Below are positions 42,757-55,600 of a stretch of DNA of 64,000 nt, in pieces. The notes under the pieces are model-generated. The model did no database searches. It saw only the letters and a program-made list of their open reading frames with translations, and was not told the DNA's origin. The DNA comes from Lactifluus volemus (taxonomy: Eukaryota; Basidiomycota; Agaricomycetes; Russulales; Russulaceae): contig WTXI01000016.1 of NCBI GenBank assembly GCA_022376515.1, positions 496,001 to 560,000 on the forward strand, given 5' to 3'. Within the stretch, counting starts at the first letter, position 1. The number at the start of each line of letters is the position of its first letter. The translations under genes were made by a program, and so were the position numbers.

Positions 42757-44052
42757 TTACGCCACTTGCTGATCCGTATCAGGCGGAACCCCGCCAGCCA
42801 TGAGTTGCCTCATCCTCTCTACGGCTGTGGCGGGTGCCCCATCACTCAAGAATATATCCATATTCTGCATCGACTGTTCCCATTCACCACTCGCGCGCCC
42901 CTGCATGGCAATCTCATACTCTCGCACGCGTTCTCTCAGCTCGGAGGGGGTCTTCACATTGGCAAGGGCGAGTCCGAGATCCGCGCCGTCTGCCATAGCA
43001 AGGTTCGCGCCAGCGCCAGCAAATGGTACCATCAGATGCGCCGCATCACCGAGCAGCGTCACACGCCCGCCCGGTGCAGGCTCCCACCGGTGTCCAGACG
43101 GCAATACCCACAGCGGGCGGAGAATGAAGTCCGTCGCACTTGGCGCCTCAACGAGCGCGCGTAGCTGTGGCGCCCATCCATCAAAGTGCTGCAACACGGC
43201 TTTGCGGAGCACGTCCGTGTCCTCCTGCTGCGTCGTCTCGACTTCAGAAAATGTCCCGAAAGGCACGCGCAGTGCTGCGTAGATGCGAATCACGCCGCCA
43301 TTGTTGTGCTGCGCTATGAGTCCGCGGCTGTCGCTGAGAGCGAAGAGGCTCCCGTGCCCAACGAGCTTCACTGCTTCTTGAGTTGCAGCGTCATCGTCGC
43401 TGTCTCGTGGTACCAGCCGGATGTCGACGAACGTCACGCCGGTGTAGGTCGGTTGTGCGGGTGACACGAGTGGGCGTACGCGTGACCACGCGCCGTCTGC
43501 GCCGACGACGAGGTCAAACTCGAGTGTGACGAGGCGTGTAAAGGTCAACGTGACTTTGGTATTGTCGTCTGAGAACTGGGCCGATTCGAGATCATGTCCC
43601 CATCTGACTGTGTCTGGCTGTAGTGAATCGAGCAATAGCTGACGCAATTGTCCACGGTCCACCTCTGGACGGCCCCCGAGGCGCGTCGGGTCCACCTCCC
43701 CTTCCAAGGTAATGCTCTCAGCAGCGGGTGGCGGGCCATCCTCATACACCATCGTGCCGTGTTTATCCACGATTTTCATTTCATCATCCTCTGGACGGGC
43801 CACTTTGCGAAATTGCTCCATGAGCTGCGCGGTCTGTAAAGCGTACTGCCCCGATTCAGGGTGCATATCGAGTGAACCCCCCTGTGTGCGAGAAGACGAT
43901 GTTGGCTCGCGCTCAAAGACGGTCACCGCGACACCGTGCAGCTGGAGCACACGTGCGAGAACAAGGCCGCCAAGGCCAGCACCAATGACGGCAATTGAGA
44001 ACGGGGCTTCGGAAGCCATACTCATTGACAAAGAAAACGGGGGAGGGTCCAA
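42757..44052 (-). CDS. Intronless FAD-dependent monooxygenase (TetX-like)
   Basis: This 431-aa aromatic-ring hydroxylase-type flavoprotein should use NAD(P)H and O2 to hydroxylate a small molecule. The Rossmann motif is IAVIGAGLGGLVLARVL (residues ~18-34) with FERE at the end of the second strand. An Arg contact is in the VDRGQLRQLLLDSL block, the GADGAWSRVRPLVS motif is near residue 190, and the second FAD motif is LLGDAAHLMVPFAGAGANLAMADG near 350-372. Met1 is at 44052; Met at about residue 10-12 is an equally good start. It is unbroken in a window where most genes of this length have several introns. Substrate unknown. Confidence 0.88.
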   Translation of the reverse strand: MDPPPFSLSMSMASEAPFSIAVIGAGLGGLVLARVLQLHGVAVTVFEREPTSSSRTQGGSLDMHPESGQYALQTAQLMEQFRKVARPEDDEMKIVDKHGTMVYEDGPPPAAESITLEGEVDPTRLGGRPEVDRGQLRQLLLDSLQPDTVRWGHDLESAQFSDDNTKVTLTFTRLVTLEFDLVVGADGAWSRVRPLVSPAQPTYTGVTFVDIRLVPRDSDDDAATQEAVKLVGHGSLFALSDSRGLIAQHNNGGVIRIYAALRVPFGTFSEVETTQQEDTDVLRKAVLQHFDGWAPQLRALVEAPSATDFILRPLWVLPSGHRWEPAPGGRVTLLGDAAHLMVPFAGAGANLAMADGADLGLALANVKTPSELRERVREYEIAMQGRASGEWEQSMQNMDIFLSDGAPATAVERMRQLMAGGVPPDTDQQVA

Positions 44053-45483
44053 AGAAAAAAATTTCGTGGAGCGCGCTTTATTACCGTCTATTACGGAATT
44101 TTAGAACATTGTGAATGTCATAGTTATCGGAACTTACTGAGATTTGTTAGGCCTCAGCCTACCTCGAGGCGAGGGCAGGAGAGGTGATAAGTTATCGGGA
44201 GCTTCTGACATATCACATGACCTAACTTCCCTCAGGACCGTCCCTGACTCCGAGCGGAGTCCGCCAAGTCCCTGACCGATGGACCCGACCCAGTTCAAGT
44301 TAGTGATCCACACCACACGTTGGCCGGGTACGAACTGTGTCAGGTACAGCACCGTACGGTATGGATCCTGCAGTGGTTACACGGCTAGCCTCGGCTAGAA
44401 CCCGCTTTTCCGATCTTCGTGCGGAACATACCTAATATGCAACCCCTTCTGCAGAAGCTCTCAAAGCGGACACGGGCTCGGGTGCGACAAAAGCACCGAG
44501 TTGTGCTCGCCAGTGATTTGCACCACCGCTGCCATCAAGTCCGATCCGTCATTTAGGCACCAAAAGGGGAAGCGATACCCGGCAGAACAGCGGTTGCTCT
44601 AGCATTTTGGCACTCACCGAACAGCGAGGTTATCAAAAATGAGGGAGCCAAAACCCGAGCGTTTGAATCGATGGCTGGCAGATCCATCTACGGCGCTGTA
44701 GGACCATAGCAAAATCAAAAGGGTCACCGTTGATGTGTATGTGACTGTAACTGTGTAGGGAGTCAAGATACTCCGGATCCCCCACGTTCCCGAAAAGTGA
44801 TCCACAAACTGACGCGTAACTGACGCCCGAGGGCGTCAGCCGAGGCCCACGATTCCCCGCAGGGCCGATCAAAGGTCTCGATGTGGTAGGCAATTTCTTC
44901 CATACTCACGTACAAAGCCTTGGTAGAACCCACCATTCATACCCTCATTTTGCCTTACCATATTCTAGACCCTTCCTTCTAGACAGCGGTCCCCACAAGG
45001 GCCGATTTTTTGCGGGGGTAGCAACCATCGGAAGATGTCATTTGTCCACTGTTTTGCGGGATCTTCAGGCCCTACAGCACCCTGGTTATGTCGGCGCCTA
45101 TTCATACGGGTCTTTCATTCTCTGCACTCGACACAGCCTTGTAAGAACGTCACAACCCCTTTTTCCCAGGGAAACGGCGTTCGCTTGAAGACCGTAGCCG
45201 ACCCCTGCTGACCCCTGGGTTGGATACTTTTTGCCTTCCTCTGGGCCGTGCTTGCCTCTGGGGGCCAATGACCAATTTGCCGTCACCCGGCACCGTAAAG
45301 CCAGTGAGACCTTTCCCGCTTCGAACTGTTCGACGAATCCTTAAGCGTCAATCATGCCGACAGACTAAAGGAAGGATGATGGTCATCACGGCACCCTTGC
45401 TCCGCTCAAATTGATAAATACTGTATCTTGTCCTCCACTGCCTTTCTCACGTCCCTACGTACCCGGCCCTGTAACCAGCGCAT
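44053..45483. other. Intergenic, nothing supported
   Basis: Only short ORFs on both strands. A GTACAGCACCGTAC near-palindrome is at 44343-44356. Confidence 0.4.
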
Positions 45484-47524
45484 ATGACGGAACAAGTATC
45501 CCGTGCCCATGACCTCAACAAAATCCCCGACCCTAGTGTTCGTCGTCATCGGTCGGCCCTCAGCGCTACCTTTCGGCATACCCCTCATGGACCCGATGTG
45601 CCGACACCTGCTCACGACCTATCGAGACAAGCGAGCCTTCAATTGGATTTCTTGATCATTGGCGGTGGTCTGTTCCATGTTCCAGATATTAACCTGCTTC
45701 CCACTGACATGTTTCTTTTTGCCAGGAATCGCTGGGCTTGCTGCAGCGTACGCGCTCGCAGCATCAGGCCACCGGGTTAGAGTGCTTGAACAAGCTCAGG
45801 GCTTGCAATTCCGACCAGGGGGTCTTCGACTGCCTCCCAATGCAACCAGAATTCTGTCATATTGGGGAGTCGAAAAGGAAATTGCGCAAAAAGCCTCAAC
45901 AGCCACGTCGTCTTCAATTATGGATAGTGAGTGTCCCGGCATATGTTACTTCTGTCGGTTACCTGGATATCGTGGACTAAACAATACTGACCAACCGGGG
46001 TTTCTTGTGCTTTGAAAGTAAAGACGGGGAGAACCATTGGTCAATCTACATGGCAAGGTGCCCTTATCGAGGAGGTGGGTTCTCCGTATCTCACGGTGCA
46101 TGTAAGCCCAGGATGCCGGCACGTTCGTCACTTGACACTAATTTTCCACGATGTTCAGCATGCAGACCTCCTTCAAACTCTTCATGGCCTCGCTTCGTCC
46201 GCGGGAGCACGCGTAACATTCGGTGCAATTGTTGAATCGGTAGAACCCGCGCCGGATGCTTCATCCGAAAGTGGTAGAAGCACGCCCATAACCGGACATG
46301 GTCCCTCCACGCTGCGACCCACTGTAAGGCTCAAGACTGGTGAGGTTCTCCAGGCGGATGTCATCGTGGGCGCCGATGGCCTGCGAAGCATCGTACGCCG
46401 CGTGGTCTCGAATGACGAAACAAAACCACCATCGACTGGGTTGAATACGTATATGGGTGGCGTGCCGATGTCTGAAGTTTGCAAGTGCGCCCCGCTAAAG
46501 CAACTTGCGGATGTCGGTTGGATGGTTTGGATGGGGGATGGGCGTGTTGTATCCGGTGCGTCGAGCAAACTCGGGGCGACGATCGCCGCATACTGATTAC
46601 GAGCTTTCCTTGGAGTGTAGGTTTTCCCGTCGTGAGTCCGAATACACTCCGGGCGGCGGAGATAAATAAATAAATTAATGACCCTCGGGCCCTTTATAAC
46701 AGAGACGACAAGAGGAAATGGCCATCCATATATTGTGGGAAGATCGCTGTGGGTCTACAGCCATCTCAAGACGAGGTGAACCTGACAGTTGGGACCCAAC
46801 CGCATCATTAAGCTCGATACAATACAAACAAGGACAGATAGATCCAAGGTAGGCCGGCAACAGCGCAGCGTGGTGACAAAACCCTGATTACCTGAACTCA
46901 CCCAGGCTTCGTTTCTTGCTCGACAAGGCGGGTCCCGTCTCTTGCCAACCATGGATCGTGGTGCCACCGCCAGGTAGTTGGGTAGACGAATCAGAGAGCA
47001 TTGTGCTTATCGGTGATGCGGCGCATCCGCAAGGTGTATGTGCATACAACAATTTTACCCTTACCCACTTCCCATTCCTCTCCCCTTTCTTTTTCGTCTA
47101 ATTTACCCAACTGCACATCTAGCCTGGTACCAACTATGGCTGCAGTCTCGCGCTCGAAGATGCTGCCCTCCTCGGCACGCTCTTCTCCCGCCTTCGAAGT
47201 GTGGAGCAAGTCCCCACGCTTCTATATGCGTATCAGGACTTGCGCAAGGGGCGCGCGGAAGCGGTGGCGGCCCTGGAGTACCAAAATGTGCGGGTGGCAC
47301 TTTCGAGCCCAGCGCGGATCCGCGACGGCCAGGTCCGCTGGACCGCGCTCCCCGCTGACGCCCCAAATCCACCGCCCGGAAGCGGGCCGACCGATGCAGA
47401 ACTCGCGGAGATCGCGGAGGTGTGGAATTACTATGCGGTTGATGCCGCGGATGAGTGGTGGGTGGAGTGGGGCATGCTGCGCGAGCGGTCAATGGTGGGA
47501 AGGGAGAGCCCGGCGGGGCTGTAG
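45484..47524 (+). CDS. FAD-dependent monooxygenase (salicylate hydroxylase-like)
   Basis: ATG 45484 leads a 57-residue N-terminus into LDFLIIGG, then an intron (GTGGTC to TGCCAG, about 45665-45724), then IAGLAAAYALAASGHRVRVLEQA. Further blocks are FRPGGLRLPPNATRILSYWG (45815-45870), an IGQSTWQGALIEE strand (46040-46075), LLQTLHGLASSAGARVTFG (46170-46230), VIVGADGLRSIVRRVVS (46360-46410) and GWMVWMGDGRVLYPVR (46518-46565). The last exons give WIVVPPPGSWVDES and IVLIGDAAHP (46950-47030), an intron, then LALEDAALLGTLFSRL (about 47148-47195) and the stop at 47522-47524. The order fits group A flavin hydroxylases. The stretch 46600-46905 has stops in all frames I read and must be intron or damage, so integrity is not certain. 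Confidence 0.72.
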
Positions 47525-48501
47525 ACAAGAGAGAGACAGGAATCCTGCCAGGCCGACCAGGCCCGACACCATCTATATGATTGAAAGGCGGACTCTCGGG
47601 TGGGTTGGGCCCCGTCCCCGACGTAGAGCCGCACTGGCTAAGTCGGAGGGAGAGAGAGCACGCATTCGTATTTGTGCCTCCAACTTCGTCGAGCAGACAT
47701 TATCGTTCTCCTCTCTCTCTCTCTGCTGGAGATCAATCATCACGTAGAACCTGACATCGGTCGACATGTGTTCATTACTTAGCACATGGACATGCATTGC
47801 ATTCATCATTTGTTCCCCGCGGCAAGGCCCACATCCCATCTCCCGAGTCGACTGTATCAGGTGTAGTGGTTGTCTATTTTGTTCTCTGCTTCCCCCGAGT
47901 CACCCCCAATCGGAAATTTGCGGTGATGGATTCCAATTTTTATTTGTGCAGTTTCACACACATAGCTCGGGGGTACTGTAAATGAAATGATGCGAAACCC
48001 GAGATAGCCTGAGTGTCCAGGATAGGTGAATAACATCAATGAATTGACTGATGCCCTGCGCCCCATGTCATCTATTTATTGCGCAAGGACAGAAGTGCTC
48101 GTTTCATAGTTGTGCACGTGTCTAGTGGCTTTGACGTCTGTCGAACTACGCCAGGCTTAGACAGATAAGCAGGGCTTCCTCAAGAGTGTACAGTACAGCA
48201 CTGTAAGTCGACCACGCGGCCAATTAACCGCCAGTCATTCCCACCTTCATGCATAAGTCTAGTCTAGGCCCATTTGAGACGACATCATCATTAGTTTTTC
48301 CCTTGTCAACTCCCTTCGTGCCTCGTGATGGGACGTCTTCGTTCAAAATGCCGTTGCGGCAAAAACAAAATTGTATGAGTTTAATTTACAAACATGAACT
48401 CTACCGCGAAAAAGCGGCCCAACCACCTCTCCCCAATGTAGCATTTGACGGGGGGACAGTAGAACGGCCTTTCCTTTTCCGCACGAAACGGCTCCGCCAA
48501 T
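47525..48501. other. Intergenic, nothing supported
   Basis: Short ORFs only. A TACAGCACTGTA near-palindrome lies at 48192-48203. Confidence 0.4.
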
Positions 48502-50121
48502 TCATTTACTCCGGAGGTAATCTACCCACCATTCCTCGAACCCAGACGTGCCAAGTCCACCCTCGACACCCAAGGCTTCAGTCTCACCCAGATATAGTTG
48601 CGTGTTGTGAGGGCGAGGCGTAGACCCTTTTCCAAAAAAAGAAATCATTGAACACGTATATTAGATCATAACGAAAACAGAGAGTGATGCTGAGGTGGAC
48701 AGTACCTGGAGGCGGTGGGCCAGCATCCGGCGTGATATGTGCATGCGAGAGCCCAAGGATACGTGCGAAGATGAGACAGATCTCGTACTTTGTGAACGGC
48801 TCTTCAGCTGAGTAGTGAATTACTGGAGGCAATAATGCGCTCTTTGGCCTCTCTGTCTCAAATGGAAAAAAAAAAAAAAATTCTGTGAGAAGACGAAAAA
48901 ATTAATTAATTAAACGTCTTACCCGCGAGGCGAACGAGGAAACTGGCAATGTCGAGCACGTTGGTGGGGAATCGGGTCTGGTAGTGGTCCATCGTGTAAT
49001 GCTTGCCTGACTGGTCCTTTACAACGTCAAGTAGAATGTTAATCGCAGAGTCCGCGTTCGATGGGGCCGGTCCGTATCTGCAATATAATATATCGTGGGC
49101 GTGAGCTCAATGGCGGCTCTTCCATTGCGATTGGGTGAGATGATTGAGACGCACAGAATGGGGATGCGTAACACAACCACACGCGCGCCTTCGACCCCCA
49201 GCACGCCGAGCTCGGCGTCGCGCTTTGTGATGCCGTAGTGATTAACCGGATTCGGTTGTGCTGATGGGACATAAGGCGGTGAGGTACCGTCAAAGACATA
49301 GTCTACAAACAAACCGATTTGATTAAAACAGGGAAGACGGGAAAAAAAAAGGGGGGGGGGGGGCTCTACCAGTGGAGACGAAGATGAGGGTAAATCCAAA
49401 TTCCTTGGCGAGTGTGGCGAGGTGCGTAGGGACGTCGACGTTGAGCTATTCGAAAGGTGAAGAGAGGGAGAGGGATGCGCGTGAGATGATCTGTTGATCA
49501 TTCGTGAAGAGGAGGCGGACAAAACGGAACCTTTCGTGTGCCTTCAGGATCCTGCGTATCGTATCACAATCAGAGTGTTGGACACTTTGGCGCTGGCAGA
49601 AAGATGCCGTCACACCTTCTCAGCAACGTCAGGTTTGCGCTCCGCCGCACAGTGAATCACCCCTGGGAGGAAGGCCCGAAATCAAAAGTTAAGCTCTCTC
49701 ATGAACGGAGGGGCGAGGGGGATACGGGGATTTGTAGGAGAACTGCGGTTCAGGGACTCATAGACACGAACAAGCGTAAGCCGGGGGTGTAGATGTGCCC
49801 ACGACAGGTGCCCGTCACCGTCGTCGTCGCGGATTCCTACAGTAGTGCCTGATTGATGAGAGAGAGACAGAACATCACTCACAATTGGGTTTGGTGTCTC
49901 GGATGAACGTAGACACGTCGTCGGAATTGAGAAGATCGAGTCTAGAAAGATTGTGGATCCCGCCTGAACGTGAATTTGCGAGGCCGATGACGGTGTGGCC
50001 AGCGTCCGCTCGCGCAAATGCATCGTACACGGCAGTTCCGAGGACACCGGACGCTCCTGGACAGTATCGGTTGAGTGAACTACCTTTACAGACAGTACAC
50101 ACCTGTTACAATGACCTTCAT
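48502..50121 (-). CDS. NAD(P)-dependent RmlD/MAT2B-like reductase
   Basis: ATG at 50119-50121 gives MKVIVTGASGVLGTAVYDAF across the first intron, a GxSGxxG-type nucleotide motif. HTVIGLANSR and LDLLNSDDVSTFIRDTKPN follow (49880-49990). The catalytic part is LIFVSTDYVFDGTSPPYVPS, with HYGITKRDAELGVLG supplying the YxxxK pair (about 49195-49400). Later exons give KHYTMDHYQTRFPTNVLDIASFLVRLA (48925-49010), PPVIHYSAEEPFTKYEICLIFARILGL (48750-48830) and the end LYLGETEALGVEGGLGTSGFEEWWVDYLRSK before TGA at 48502-48504. It resembles the regulatory beta subunit of methionine adenosyltransferase and bacterial dTDP-rhamnose reductases; I cannot choose between them. An intron holds a 12-base G run near 49352. 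Confidence 0.82.
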
Positions 50122-50879
50122 TTTACCGTCTGTTTGGGTGACAATCACTGTATGGTACCGGTTATTGGGATAACCTATTTCCACTCACATCCCGCGTCAT
50201 GATGTATTGTCCCTACCTTCACCATCCTCTGACTCTGAGGGGGTTACCCACATACACATCGCTCAATGACATTTCTCGGGGAGCGCATAACATATACAAA
50301 AAGACACAGAACCTCAGGCTATGTTACAATACAGACAAAAACCGAAGAACCGAACATCGGTTACGGTGAGAGATGCCGCTCAGGCACGTATTGCGAAGCA
50401 GACATTTCCTCTCCTCATTTTTTTGAACGGGCGGGAGCGGTCTAAACGAAAGAAGAGCGTAAGCGGCACCAAGACACCAAGCGAGAAGTCAAAAACTCAT
50501 TTCTAGCACGGGCTGCGGGTCGTGCGGCGCAGATTCGAGATGTATCTGCGGCCCACGTACGGTATCTGTGACAGCCGGCATGGTCTGTTCCTGCTCCTGC
50601 TTGGACGGATCAAAGTATTCTAGAAAGAATGATTTTTGATAAGATTTTAGTAGGTACAGTAGCAGTAAAATGTACCGCTACGCTGTTGACGGTCAGGAAT
50701 GCCGCCTACATTTCCGCCCCTTATGGAGCATGCACCCATAGGCTGATGATCTTCGAGTGGGGGTGACTGAGTTCCTCCAGACATATCGTTGTTGTTGAGG
50801 TCCAAAAAGTCGAGCTTTTTAATACGTCATTTTAACCCCTGTGTTCGCCAGTTTGGCTTTGCCTCCGCCTCGTTCCACC
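50122..50879. other. Divergent intergenic region
   Basis: It lies between the RmlD-like gene (-) and the DUF155 gene (+). No ORF is supported. Confidence 0.4.
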
Positions 50880-52869
50880 ATGCAACAGCAACAAAGCCAA
50901 CAACAAACTCGACCACGTCTCGTACCTCCCCGCAGACCTTCCTTCACACTGCAAAAATCAACCTCGGCTGTATCCCCCATCCCGTTAACTTCACCTCAGA
51001 TTGCGGGCGTCAAACCCGCTGCTACACAGCGCAGCTCAAAAACTCACCAAAAGCTTGTCGAGCTCCCGTCCGATCCACAGACTCGCCCACTTCCAATAGA
51101 ACCTGGAGATGATGACCAAGTCCATGGCTACGAGACAGACACGGGCGTGCGCATGCGCGAGCACAAGAGCGCCGTTGAACGCATGACCAAATCCGAGCGC
51201 CGACGGGCAGGTTGCCGCCGCATCACGGCCTACTGTATCGCAGACGCCTTTCGCATGAAGCTTCTCGCAAATTTTGTCAAGCGTGAGCACAACGTTGTGC
51301 CTCGCTCATTTGACGAGGTTCTCTATGTCGTACGTGTGCAAACCACTTGATAACCCTCTGCCTCGAACTCGTGCACGAATTCATTTTTTTTATCCCGGCG
51401 GGGAAAACTCACCATTAGATGTACCACCTCCCATTACTCCCTGGTTACGGTCCCGCGGCCAAAGTACGCTCCTCGGTTCCCGCGCCGTCACACACTCGCC
51501 ATCTCTCCCGCATGTCTCAGGCGGAAGAGGACGGCTACACTGGATCGTACTTTGTCCCGGGCCGCTCTCCGGAAGACGGTTTCTCGCGACGCGATGGTTA
51601 CATCGCCGCGGGCAGCCTCACCAATTCACCCCCCGTGGACAGACGCGTCCGCGATCCGGAGGAAAGCGAATTTGAAGGGTCGCGTGAGCGTGGCCTGCTG
51701 ACGGATACACCTGTGCTGGGACAGGACCCCGCGTTTGCACCTCCACCCGCGCAGTTCAGCGAGCCGGTAACGCCGGTAGTGGCGGGCGACGATACGGCGG
51801 AGATTGTGTTCTTTACGTATGGCGTTGCTGTTTTCTTTGGATTCGATGAGATCCATGAGCGCACTATTCTCGAGGACCTCGATGGCGCCGGTATACTCAA
51901 AAGCGCACGTGCTGAGGCTGAGTGGGAGGTCGAGGAGTGTCATTTCGCCGTAAGCGCTCTCTTCTCTTTGCGTTTCCCTCCTTCAATAACTTTGTCGCAG
52001 TATGACCCAATGATTGCATATCCACGCATATATAATGACTTTTTCAGTGAGTGTTATCTCCAAAGAGGTCGGCGAGGGAAGGACACTCACACTGCAGCGG
52101 CGACAGCATTCAAGTCGCCTTCGCACCTCCTCACGCTCTCTCTCTCGCACGCGATTGCACAGTCAACGTTGCTTGTGCACTATGAATCCCAAGCGAACAC
52201 GATACTCCAACACCCACGCACACAAGCCATGCCACGCATGCTTGCGCGCACGGGCCGCTTAGCACTCTCTCGGCGCGAGGCTATGAGGCTCACGGGAAAA
52301 CTTTTTGCGCTCCGTCGCGACGTTGTGCTGGGACGCAACGTGCTTGATGTGCCCGGTATCTTTTGGGAAGAAGCAAGTCTTTACTCGCTGTACGATGCCG
52401 GCAGGGCGTACTTTGAGATTGGAGAGCGCGTCGAAGCGCTCAACCAGCGTATCAGTGGGGCGAGTGATCTGGTACGTGTTTATTGCCCATATACATATAC
52501 TTGTGCTTGCACTGGTTTCCTCATACCCCTCCTCCACATTTTTTTTGTGTGTTGCAGTTAGATGCGATACACGAGCATTTGAACAATCACGCGATGGAAC
52601 GTATCACTTGGATCATCATCGGGTACGCCGCTCCTTTCATACCTCACTTTGGTTTCCCCATTCACTTAACTGGCGTCACAGCCTTATCGCGGTTGCCATC
52701 CTTGTTGAACTCGTGCGTCCCTCTCCGTTGTACAAATATTTTCTAACACAGTAGCGTCTTATCATTAATTTCACAGGGTGAGATTCTCGCGCGTCTCGTG
52801 GTGCACGCAACCATCCCCGGTGAAAGAAGGATGGCGTTTTCAATGGCAATGTCGGCACTGGTGACGTGA
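50880..52869 (+). CDS. RMD1/RMND1-type DUF155 protein
   Basis: ATG 50880 begins with a Gln-rich stretch, followed by Pro/Ser-rich sequence. The core starts CRRITAYCIADAFRMKLLANFV (51220-51285), then DEVLYVV, a disordered segment, and AEIVFFTYGVAVFFGFDE (51800-51850). DPMIAYPRIYNDFF and LLTLSLSHAIAQSTLLVHYE (52130-52190), RLTGKLFALRRDVVLGRNVLD-type sequence (52285-52350) and FWEEASLYSLYDAGRAYFEIGERV follow. The end is HLNNHAMERITWIIIGLIAVAILVELGEILARL, read across two introns (52612-52674 and 52712-52777), a C-terminal membrane helix. Stop at 52867-52869. Fungal RMD1 is needed for meiotic nuclear division and relatives are mitochondrial; the role here is inferred. Confidence 0.87.
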
Positions 52870-53660
52870 AGAGGATGAATAGAGAAGACGTAAACAGTAC
52901 AGAACGAAGAAAGGAAGTACTGTATCCCAACAGGGTTGAAACGCGTCTCGGGGACGCCGTAGCGCACACACGCCAAGACGCCGCGAAATTTCGGTAGGGA
53001 GGGGGAGGGACCTATTCTATATGTAAACCACGTATTTATCTGTATCACCATCATCTGCATTATACGCCATCATAAGACACGGAGTTTGTGGAACAACGGA
53101 CGCGTGATAACGCGAAGAATCACCATCGATCTCGGAATTGAACGCGTCGAAAGTTCGGCTCTTTGATAACAAGTATCACACTGGCACCTCTTCCGAGCCG
53201 GGGGTCTCAAGTCCCGACACAAATCAAACCCCTGCCACGCTTCCAGCAATAACCCTATCAACAGAAGGGACTTTTTTTTCTTCCATCATTGTTTGAAAGT
53301 TTGACACGCAGGGGTCTCTCGTGTATAGTGTATTTTTCTTGAGCATAAAGAAAAAAAAGGGGGATAAAAATACGCTAACATGGTGAGATTTTGGTATCAA
53401 ATTCTAAACTATCAAACATACGTACGTTGCGAGCACCAATAAAAACGAGCCAATCAAAAGTCCATATTATGTAGGCAGGCTCAGTTTAACTATATATTTC
53501 ACAAATGGCGATGGCTTTGTTGTTGTTGTAGAACAATTTGTTCTATTCAGAGGCCGTGAAGGGTCCTAGGAGGGAATGACAGAAAGTCCGCGGGACACGT
53601 GTGACAAAGAACGCGAAGGGCGTCAACATCGTAAAAGGCTGCCGCGGCGTTGGTCGGCTA
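52870..53660. other. Convergent intergenic region
   Basis: 3' flanks of the DUF155 gene and the transporter gene, with several A or T runs. No gene is seen. Confidence 0.5.
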
Positions 53661-55028
53661 TTATTTGCCACCGGAGGTCTTGAAGAAAATCAGACCGCAC
53701 AAAGCTATGGAGTAGCCTGTATACATAACACGAAAAAAAAAAACTGATGAGGGACAGACAACCCTTGGGATCGAACTGATCGAAGTACGTACCAAAAACT
53801 TGTAGCGGCGTGATTGGCGAACCAAAGATCAATACAGAACCGGTGATAAGGAGAATATCCTGAAGAGAGATCGGAAGAGTTTCAGTATATCTCCGCGAGG
53901 TTGGTCTCTAGCAAGCACGTGCCTTAAACACGCCAGCTAGAGTCAAGATGAGACCCGAGCCGGCACCGACGAGGAAGACGGCGGCGATATTGAGGCAGAA
54001 AGCGACAGCGGCGTTGGAAATGAGCACGAGTGGGCCGACGCGAGCGAGTTCGAGGAATGGCGCAAGACCCTCTGTGAAGGGCAAGATGGCGAGATTGATG
54101 AGGGCACAGACAGGCGCGTAATAGTGCAGCGAGACGAGTGGGTCCATCTTGAGACCGTGTAGGAGGAGTTGGATCATTACGAGACGCGAAGCTTCGAACT
54201 GTGATGCACGCGTTGGAGATAGGAGGATAAGCATTCATGTGGTGAGAGTGAACAGAAGCACGATGTACGTACGCCTACTGCCGCAGCTTGCGTGAGGAAG
54301 CCGATGAGGTTGAAGCGTAGTTCGCCACGTGAAGCGAGAGCAACTCCGGATGAGATCATAAGGACGATGACGGCGAGTTTGCGGTTGGGCTCCTGGATAT
54401 GGAATGCCCAGGAGATAAAGAGGATTGCAACGGGGGTGAATGCCTAAGCGAAGATCGATATCGCCGAGATGAATGGGGAAAGACGATAAAAAAAGGGGAG
54501 AAGGGAAATACCTTGAGCATTTGGATGTAGGCTACACTAAGGTAGAGATAGGCAGTGTTGCTCAGGATGAGGCTTGCACTGAAGAGGAGGCCAATGGGAA
54601 GAATCGAGCGAACAAACATGTCCTTTGAGAGGCGGACATCCTTTGTGCCATCAAGAAGTTTCGTTGTCCGTTGCAATATGCGTGTTCCTATGGCCTGTGA
54701 ACCAAAAAAAAAAGGGATGTGAATGAGATTGGGTGGTGGAAAGGATAAAAGGGGCACGTACGGCAAAGCCAAGATGCCAAGTGACGAGAAATACGGGAAA
54801 CTTGAACTCGAGGGTGTTGTACAGATAATTGTTATAGATGATGACAGTAGAGGAGAGCACGATCCAGACGGGGATGATGAACGCGGTGGTCAATCTCTTT
54901 GGAGAGGAGGGTAAGGAGGCCGAGACGGGAGTGGGTAAGGGAGCGATCACGTCTGAATCTGACTTTGAGTTGAGGAACTGTGCATTCTCAACGTCGAGAG
55001 CATTGTCGATGTACTTTTCAGAGGCCAT
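53661..55028 (-). CDS. TPT/DUF250-type membrane transporter
   Basis: Drug/metabolite-superfamily carrier, probably a Golgi or ER nucleotide-sugar or triose-phosphate type antiporter. ATG at 55026-55028 gives a short cytosolic tail, then helices in order: [190 protein letters not shown] and a final IALCGLIFFKTSGGK. TAA is at 53661-53663. These match all ten expected helices. The substrate cannot be told from sequence. Confidence 0.87.
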
Positions 55029-55151
55029 TGGAGAGTAGTGGAGAGAAAGAAAGAAAGGAATGTAAATGTCATGTCAGACCCTTACTCCCGTAAACGACAT
55101 ATAATACTAACGAGGACCTCTGACACCACTCCCTCGTCACCTCCCATTTTC

Positions 55152-55600
55152 ATGTCAAGTCTACAGGGATACGTTGACCGTCCGTTCTCTCCCTTTCTAT
55201 CTCCCAATCTTTACTCACCTCACCTCACCTCACAGGTCGTGTCCTTCTCGTTCTTCAAGATGGACGTGCCATCATAGTACGTATCCGTATCCTTGTCTAC
55301 CGTCCTCTCAACACACCTTTCAGGGCGTCCTCGCCGGCTATGACCAAAAATCCAACGTTGTCCTCTCAGATTCTAAAGAGCGCATATACAGCATGGACGA
55401 AGGCGTAGAGGAGATCCCCCTCGGTCTCTACCTCGTCAAAGGTGATATGATGTGCGTCCACCATCATCCTATCCACTACCGCGTGCTCACCACGTTCCTC
55501 GCTCTTATAGCATCCTTATCGGCGAGATTGACGAAGAACACGACCGCACGATCGACCTTTCTACCATTCGCGCGGATCCTATCCCACCCATCCGCTACTA
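55152..55600 (+). CDS. LSM8: LSM8, U6 snRNA-associated Sm-like protein
   Basis: LSM8 is a subunit of the nuclear LSm2-8 ring that binds the U6 snRNA 3' end. Exons are 55152-55179, 55236-55276, 55324-55451 and 55511-55600, all phases consistent. The Sm1 motif is RRVLLVLQDGRAIIGVLAGYDQ across two introns, with KSNVVLSDSKERIYS; the Sm2 motif is LGLYLVKGDMIILIGEID. The C-terminus ends STIRADPIPPIRY. The predicted length of about 95 residues equals the family's usual length. It is head-to-head with the transporter gene, whose ATG lies 123 bp upstream. Confidence 0.96.
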
